Positions 57,301 through 64,000 of a stretch of 64,000 nt of DNA are shown here, in pieces (the first letter of the stretch is position 1; every line of letters begins with the position of its first letter). The stretch is taken from positions 31,862,001 through 31,926,000 of the forward strand of contig NC_092580.1 in assembly GCF_037975245.1 (NCBI RefSeq). Reading direction: 5' to 3'. The notes below the pieces were generated by a model. That model had not been told where the DNA came from, ran no database searches, and was given only the letters and a program-made list of their open reading frames with translations. The position numbers and the translations under genes are program-made. This DNA is from Apostichopus japonicus. Taxonomy: Eukaryota > Echinodermata > Holothuroidea > Aspidochirotida > Stichopodidae.

Positions 57301-59659
57301 CAAGGCAAGCCGTTGAAATATAACGGGAGTAAATAATCACCTCCACGTACGCTACACGGCAGTGTGCCAATATGCCACAATGTGTCCGAACAGCTGACCT
57401 AAGGTCATCGACCTATTATTCTATTCACGTTACGTTTTGAAGGTCATTTTCAATCTTGAAAGTTGAATAAAATTATGAAATGAATTCATATTGAACGTAA
57501 TAATAATTTTGAACATGAGTATAACCATTATGTGACTATAATTATATGGTACAGAGTGGGCAGCACCGTATGTGGGATATAGACTATTTTTGTCATTCTT
57601 TATATATTTAATAGCCTTCTTTTTTATCATCGTAACATTTCTAAGTTTTCTTCAATAGTTTACGGACGTCTGCTAACTGCCTTCACAGTAGGGATACGGT
57701 GTCGGAAATGCAAGTGTCACTATTTCATAATCAGTATCGGTAAACATCGATAAATGAAAACGTTCTTTTCTTTTGTTATGATATTAGGTCATACACAAAC
57801 TCAGTGACTTCAGTTCCTACAGATGATTCTATTATACTTGTTCCCTTTTAGTTGTAGTTTGAAACCAATGAGTTTGTTTACTCTATAGTTTGCTTTACGT
57901 CACCTACTCCGATATGCACATTAAATGATGAATCAACGGGGATATAAACGTTCACGGAAAGCATTTTATTACGAAACGGTTTTAACTGATATATTAAAAT
58001 GAGAATAAGGGAGTTAGATGTAGGCTATATAAACCTAATATACACGCAGTACAACCTTATACCGTAATATACCGTAATGTCGAAAGTAGGACCTATCATT
58101 GTTAACAATAGACTACTGTAGGTTGTTTCGTCTGATTTCTCGTTCGCTTTACCCGTAACCCTTAGCAACCATACCGAAATCGCCGAGTCACGATTCCCCA
58201 TGCTAGGCGGACGATTTCGGGTAGGTAATGTGTTAATAAAACCCATTATCATTCTTTAGTTGGCAATACTTGTTTCACCAAATCCAGAGTTCGTCAAATT
58301 GAGCTGACCAATTATGCAATGTCATATGAATAAGCTCATTGTGAACCAGTGCGCTAAAAAACGAGGAGCTTCTTTGAGCAGTTACAGTAATAAGTATAGT
58401 TATTCTAATTTTACAAACACATTATAATTTTTTATGGACTTTCTCACTCATTCCGGCCATTAGACTGTCATTTCGTGTATCAGTATTCTCGAAAAGAAGT
58501 TTTGGAATGGGATGTTCAAAATATTGTCGGTGAACACCGCCTCTATCTAACCCCCCCCCCCCTTCCACCACCTAGTAGAAAACTGCTGAATACGTCTATT
58601 AAAATAAATCGTCGATATCAGTAACTTGCAGTAGATGAGACGTGAAAATGGGCATGGGTAGGCGTGGGCATTATTGTTATTATTTTCGTTCTCATTAGTC
58701 TCTTGTTATTGTTTCATATTTTTTTTTCAAATCATGTGAATCCGTGTTTATCAAATGATGATGAAATTCAGAATAGATATTACCAAATGTTTCTTCTCGC
58801 GTGCAAGTACGGATTGGCACAGGAATGTGCAAGATATAAAAAAGGCAGTTCACAGGGTCATATGTCATTTAAAGTATTGTGTTCGGGCCACATTCTTACC
58901 CACTGGTAACCCGCTAAAATTCTTCCGAGAGACTGTTTTGTTCACTTTGTTTATAGCACAGTCCGCTGTTTAGGTATTTTTCCACAGCCTTACGTCATCG
59001 GTTTTTATATAACTTAGTGTGTGTGTTCTCTCTCCTTGACAACAAGAGGATAGCGTGCGATATCGACAGAGTGATATTAACTTGGCCAGAATCCAACTCA
59101 CCCTGTCTGCTAACCTTTGGGTATTGCAATGTGATTGCGAAACTCGTTTATGTCGTCGTCTGTGCTTTGCGCTCACGTTACCGGCTTGTGATTATGAAAG
59201 TCGTGTGGCGCGCAATTGTGGCTTATGTCGCAGTTGAAAATCGCTGTTCATTTAAAGGTGCTGGTGATTACTATAGTGTTTCGAGTTCTAATGGAACAGC
59301 AATTAACCGGATAAAACTGAGTGTGGTGGGCGGGGGGGGGGGGTGGGTGAGGTGGGAAGAGGGTGATACGTCTTATTTCAGCCATTTCACGTTTCATACA
59401 TCTGTGAAAGTAGGTTCATATTCCTTGGTTGTTTACTTTTGAAAGGTCATTTTTTGTCACATAGTTTTCCAAATACTGGAGGAAAGCTAAGATGCCTATA
59501 ATCCATCCGTTTCGCTTCATATAATTGTGTAGGTTTCACACTCCACTGAAGAGTTTATTAATGTGATACAATTATTGTAGACTCATTGCTAAATCGGTTT
59601 CATATTGCTTAAAATTATAGAAGCAAGCAAAAAAAGGATTTCATGAAACAATGAGAATG
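54365..59659. other. No gene seen; hairpin and one CRE palindrome
   Basis: Contains the 34-bp hairpin at 55269, TGACGTCA at 56969-56976, C runs near 55966-55978 and 58550-58561, and a G run near 59332-59342. It lies downstream of the PIM gene's predicted end. No exon recognised. Confidence 0.5.
55269..55302. repeat. 34-bp near-perfect hairpin (16-bp arms, 2-base loop)
   Basis: The arm CATGGAGCTATAAACA is followed by TC and then its exact reverse complement. A further ATAT/ATAT match lies outside after a small mismatch. The spacer is too short for a microRNA precursor. Confidence 0.95.
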
Positions 59660-59676
59660 TAACATTTTCAGCAACA

Positions 59677-59793
59677 TTTATTTATTGCATCCCATATTCC
59701 TCTTAGTATAAAAATAGCCTTCTGTTTTTATTTACATTTTATACATACACTGTTAGTTACAGGTCTTTGGAATATAAATAATGATAATTTATT
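59677..59793 (-). promoter_or_regulatory. Candidate poly(A) signals for the PIM-like gene
   Basis: On the minus strand AATAAA occurs at 59793-59788, 59732-59727 and as an overlapping pair at 59686-59677. Cleavage would fall about 10-30 nt to the left, near 59650-59670. The signals are seen directly; their use is inferred. Confidence 0.4.
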
Positions 59794-60365
59794 ATAAAGA
59801 AAAAAAATTCTCCATTCATCATTAAGAAAACTCAAGATGCACTTAAGTATGTCTTTGAAATTTCTATTCAACTATATTGTTCAACTATGACTTCAATGAT
59901 AAGGCAATATTTTTTTTTTATGACTTCCATTGGCAAACTGTAGCAACTTCTGGCATGTAAACTGATATCACCATGAAACTGGAAAACACTTCAGCCGTGA
60001 ATGTGATCATGTAAAGCATGTGATGGTGACATTCAAAACAACATGTTATCTTGTGGCATATGGAAGAAAATTATTTCTGCATCTCACAAGTTGGTCGCCA
60101 CTTTTCCCACTTCTGACACCATCTCATGAGTAATGAATTCGATTTCAACCAAGTAACCCTATCTGAATACATGTCGTTTTACTGAAATTGCCACAGTTAG
60201 ATTTATTTTGACTCTAAATTTTGCATAATGTGTTTCTTATATATTTTAACGATTAATTCCACATTTGAAAAGATATAGTTTTTTTTTTTCCCTTTCAAAG
60301 ACACACTTTTAACTACCAACATCCATGATGCACAGAGGTAATGATGGTTACATAACTCTCAGAAA

Positions 60366-60640
60366 TAAATTAACATGAAAACAATTTGTTTTAAAGCAAT
60401 TCTCCAGACATGCTGAAACATACACACACACACACACACAAACAAACATCAACAAAACTTCAGCACTGATTATCTCAACTTTGTAAATAAACATGTAACA
60501 TAAAACCTCTTGAAAGTAAATAACAGAAAATAATAGAGTACACATAAATAACAATATCAACGTGGGACAAGAATTGAGTACCTTTCCAAAGTACCACAAA
60601 CTAGTCGTGAAAACTGAGGGAGGTTCACATATTCATAAAT
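60366..60640 (-). promoter_or_regulatory. Cluster of AU-rich (ATTTA) elements in the probable PIM 3'UTR
   Basis: Five ATTTA pentamers lie on the minus strand (TAAAT on plus at 60366-60370, 60484-60488, 60517-60521, 60545-60549 and 60636-60640). AU-rich elements mark short-lived mRNAs, and vertebrate PIM1 mRNA is a known ARE-regulated transcript. In AT-rich DNA some would arise by chance, so function is inference. Confidence 0.4.
60423..60440. repeat. (CA)n microsatellite inside the probable PIM 3'UTR
   Basis: Nine CA repeats, reading as TG in the minus-strand transcript. Confidence 0.9.
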
Positions 60641-61517
60641 AAAGACCCAAAATAACAGAAAACTCTTCATTTGCTCCGACATTAATTTATGCGACACAAA
60701 TAACACATTCCAATTCTGTCAACGAAAGGATTAAAACCCTTCAGAACATTCGCTAACATCGTAACTCGTATCACAGACTGCACAAAGTTCCGACAAGCCC
60801 TCTTATGAGCTCACATATATGTCGTTTGCAATTAAAGATAGAAACTATTAGAAACCATTCAAAGATTCACAATGAAAAATTCAAAGTCAAATTCAATAAA
60901 CATACACATTTAAAAAGTGGGTGTTGACCATTTAAAAATCAGATTGAGAAAGAGTGGGGTGAAGAAAAAAAAAGGAGTGCGGACCAAGAAAAAAAATCTT
61001 GCAATTCAAATTGGAAATTGATAAAGACGATATTAATTTAATAAACCACAGTTAACGATGAATTTGTCAAAAGACTTACACAACATGATAAAATAAAACA
61101 AATACATTCAACGAACCAACAATTAAAGAGCTATATTAATTTTCTGTTAACTCAAAAGTAAATTTGGTCTTTTGGGTTTCTCCTGTCTTTTAATATGGCA
61201 CAACTAGTTTGGTGGGAATCAAGAACTAGGTCCCTCATCGAGAAAGTGGATGGGGTGGGGGGGGGGATCGGGACCACATGTAACCATTGCCAAGTTACAT
61301 GTAACGTTACGTTGAATACCATATTGCACACTTCCATGTAACGTAAGAAAAGGTTTTGAAGCACCACAAGTACGTAATTCACACACAGTCACACACAGTC
61401 AATCTCGCAAAGTATTCCCCTTCTATATGTGTGGGACTGATGTAGGGACCAACATTTTGTTTTTGTTGTTGTTGTTCAAAAGGTAGAATGAAGGTGAATC
61501 TATCAGTGGACCCACGG

Positions 61518-61969
61518 TTAACTGATGCACTCCTCCTCTGTAAAGTCGACGTCGATCCCAGAGTCTGAATCTTTGGAGTTGTCAATGTTTTTCTTGAACT
61601 CATTTTCCTGAGCATGAAGGTCCTCGTGACTAGAGTGTGGACTCCCTGAGGGGGAACTCTCAACGCTGTTGCCTGGCTTTCTGTGGCACACTGTGACTGG
61701 GTCCTGCATCCAGGGGTGTCCAAAGACGCCTTCAAGGTCTATTCTTTGCTTTGGTTTCACACATAGCATGGATCTGATGAGGTGTCTGAGTGAGTCTGAA
61801 AGTCCCGGTCGGAAATAGAGTTCGCAACGGCAAATGTCCTCATCTTTTTCAAAAGGAATGTCCCCGCATGCCATATCATAGAGCAGAATACCGAGTGACC
61901 AGACCGTGGCTTGTTCTCCTTGATATCTGTGGTATCTAATCCATTCTGGCGGACTGTATACTCTTGTTC
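61518..61969 (-). CDS. PIM-family serine/threonine kinase, 3'-terminal coding exon (partial gene)
   Basis: This exon encodes the C-terminal half of the kinase C-lobe plus a tail: 149 whole codons and one split codon before TAA at 61520-61518. It starts after a good acceptor (pyrimidine-rich tract, then TTGCAG; intron ends at 61970), in phase 1, splitting the Gly of [10 protein letters not shown]. Diagnostic PIM motifs in order are [16 protein letters not shown] (end of the activation segment and P+1 loop), [11 protein letters not shown] (helix F), CGDIPFE and HPWMQD, all nearly identical to vertebrate PIM1-3. The catalytic HRD and DFG motifs lie in upstream exons outside the window. PIM kinases are constitutively active cytoplasmic/nuclear kinases that promote survival and growth; this role is known for the family and inferred here. 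The tail after HPWMQD is about 59 residues, Ser-rich then acidic, longer than in human PIM1. It ends in [16 protein letters not shown]. Which PIM paralogue this is cannot be said; in invertebrates there may be just one. Confidence 0.95.
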
Positions 61970-64000
61970 CTGCAAAGAACAAACAACGATAAAAAATATG
62001 TTTAGTGCATAATGTCAAACCAACATGAAATATTTCAGATATTTAAAGCCCAAAAAAAATCACATCATAAAAACGTTTTGCAATCCCATTGTTTGCACTA
62101 ACAATGTTAAATAACTACTCTTTGGCTTAACACCAAACAAACAGTTACACTTCCCATGACCCCCAAAGACTATCACTGTAGCTCACCCTATCAGCTGATT
62201 TCTTTTCGAGTTCATGATGCCAAAAACTTCCTAGAAGCAACCTTGTCACTTTCCCAAGGTGACTTTTCTTCAATTGGCTCATGATAGTGGGGGGGGGGGG
62301 TGCAGTCATAAATCCCCTACAACAGGTGAAGAATGTCACCTTCTGACCCCTACTGCAATTTAAGAGGTAAAGGGTAAATAAGGCAGCCAGCATTGTTGAT
62401 TGTCTAAGACACTTCACAGAATTGTTTCTCAATGGTTGGCTCGGTGCCACCCATGACAGAATTATGCATTGTCACCACAGAATAATTTTATAGCAAGTGT
62501 TGCAGTAAGTAATAAGGTAAAAACAGTTCCTTTTCCCTTCTAGTTTTATCTCAAGTCTTTTTGGCTTTATTCTTTCAAAGACCAATCCATTACTCGAGAT
62601 TAATTCTGTTACCTCAGCTTTTTGAAAATGAGGAAAGGGCTCAGGTTATTGACATCAAACAACCCTAACATTATCAATATAAATGCCCACAAATCTTGTC
62701 CATTTCTACAAAACTAAGACCTTTCATGTAAATAGTGACATTTGAGAGATGGATAATTTACCCCACACGTACAGATCAAGAACTAAGTCATCTAACAAGC
62801 CTATCAATAAACCCACACATATTTTTTCCCTTTCACCACACCCACATATTGTCACACAGTCACAGCAATACAGAGAATGTCACATCTTTTTTTTTATCTT
62901 GCACACAAGATAGCTATGGGTTATCTGCTGGCAAATTTATTACAGAGTGAGTGGGTGGGCATGCAGCAGACAGATCCGCAGAAGTGTGTGGCTGTCTGCA
63001 AACCGACAAACAACATAACAACAATAATAGTGAGAGCCCACAACTCCTAGATGCAATTATAATTGCAAAGCTCCAATGCCAGTAGATCTCTCGTCCCTGG
63101 TAAAAGATCGCTTTATTTGGGGCTAGTTGCGCAACGGCTCGACTGTGTATGCCAGTCTTAATTAAATTGCTCAGTATGAGTACAGTATTATTCATAGGTT
63201 GGCTCATAGTGACTGTGAATGCTGTAATTGCTACGCAGTTCTAACTCATCACCCAAAAATAAATATGTCTCTTTTTTGCTTTGGTGCAGCATGTGTGTAA
63301 AATGTACACACTTTATGTCAAACTAACAATGAAATGTTTAAAACATTTTCTATTATCTAAAGGGGGGGGGGGAAGGGGGTATATCGGGGTTTTTGCTATT
63401 GTCCCAAATGCTGGTACTGTATTGCCTTGTTTCCCCATCTCTACACTAAGGTCATGGCTGCTACTTGTCAATGGCTAGAACAGTGTCTGCAATAGCTGAA
63501 CCAAACATTGGACTCCAGACCCCAAAACAAAAACCCATTTACAAAGCAGTTCAAAGTCCTTCACCCCCAATAAATCAAGATCACTTGGTAACTGTTCAAG
63601 TGTGACCGTTTTGGAAAATGAAGGGTGTTGGCAGGGAAGCAATGAGAACAAAACAACCACATTCCACAGCTGATCACAGCAAGGCACACACAATGGGTGG
63701 AGCCAAACAGTCACCTGGTAACAGCACAAAGGATTGGCACAGGGTCAATGAGCTTTGTAGTAGCACTGTTGTTAACAACAAAGGCCTGTGAATTCAAATA
63801 TTTTGGGAGGGAAACGTTGGCAGTGCTAGGCAAAGCCTGGCAACAAAGTTAACACCAGACCGCTTAATTATCCAATCAATGCTTTTGTGACTTTGTTATT
63901 GTGATTTGAATGCTTACAATAGTTTTTGCAAATAAAAAATGTATAACAAAACAAAATGGGTGGACAAGACAACTCCCTCTGACATAGAATAATAAGAATA
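61970..64000 (-). other. Intron of the PIM-like gene (3' part) running off the window
   Basis: The segment ends in a proper acceptor at 61970-61971. None of the minus-strand frames up to 64000 encodes other PIM motifs (glycine loop, HRD, DFG), so the preceding exon lies beyond the window and the intron is at least 2.03 kb. It contains G runs at about 62288-62300 and 63361-63378 and nothing else I can name. Confidence 0.7.

Larger units (their letters stand above)
59660..61517 (-). other. Probable 3'UTR of the PIM-like kinase gene
   Basis: The DNA just downstream of the PIM stop codon, read on the minus strand, is AT-rich and free of long frames. It carries several ATTTA pentamers and ends near clustered AATAAA signals. 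It also contains a short (TG)n tract (60423-60440 on the plus strand as CA). The boundary is inferred from the leftmost poly(A) signals; no transcript was seen. Earlier AATAAA copies could give shorter forms. Confidence 0.5.

Noticed and set aside
56993-57316. 107-codon plus-strand frame that looks protein-like
   Set aside because: It starts at TTG, not ATG, has no recognised family and no splice context; a frame of this size is expected by chance.
61770-61800. Plus-strand CTGATGAG with a later GAAAG, resembling a hammerhead core
   Set aside because: It lies antisense within the PIM coding exon, stem II does not pair and stem I is absent; coincidence.
62018-64000. Further PIM exons upstream of the last exon
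   Set aside because: No minus-strand frame carries glycine-loop, HRD or DFG motifs typical of the kinase N-lobe and catalytic loop.

Overview
This is a gene-poor stretch of a metazoan nuclear genome. It is AT-rich, with spliceosomal introns, many microsatellites and minisatellites, tRNA-derived SINEs, short DNA transposons and frequent poly(G)/poly(C) runs. The overall texture suggests a marine invertebrate. An echinoderm is my best guess, but no single feature here proves the taxon.

Only one protein-coding exon is recognisable with confidence: the 3'-terminal coding exon of a PIM-family serine/threonine kinase on the minus strand (61518-61969). It has a probable 3'UTR of about 1.85 kb to its left (59660-61517) and an intron of at least 2 kb to its right, running off the window. 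Two short plus-strand stretches (17205-17267 and 23894-23992) have the layout of small 5' exons: a pyrimidine tract with AG, an ATG in good context, and GTAAG. They are only weakly supported. The other long open frames come from tandem repeats, or are of a size expected by chance.

Layout: 0-6 kb holds a diverged 152-bp duplication, a hAT-type MITE with an 8-bp target duplication, and a 560-bp (TTCCC)n array. 6-13 kb holds SINE and MITE copies and an 18-bp pyrimidine minisatellite with a 198-bp higher-order period. 13-21.7 kb is mostly featureless. 21.7-23.9 kb is a 2.1-kb satellite of 27-29 bp units with several higher-order periods. 28.8-29.4 kb is a GGTAT-like array, and 30.3-31.5 kb holds TA arrays alternating with a triplicated unique block.

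The most interesting object is at 32.72-33.11 kb. It is a small retroelement carrying two hammerhead ribozyme motifs exactly 300 bp apart. The second is intact, with a complete catalytic core, stem II, a very short stem III and a two-part stem I. It is directly preceded by a tRNA-like module whose B box overlaps the ribozyme's outer stem. The first copy has core mutations. This matches the architecture of retrozymes and of the ribozymes in Penelope-like elements, here joined to a Pol III-type promoter.

36 kb holds a 77-bp repeat with a 16-bp perfect palindrome. 38-59 kb is repeat-poor and visibly richer in CpG, with four perfect CRE palindromes, a CpG-dense patch near 43.2 kb and a 34-bp hairpin at 55.27 kb. 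It may include regulatory DNA, but no gene is identified in it. The window ends with the PIM exon and its upstream intron.
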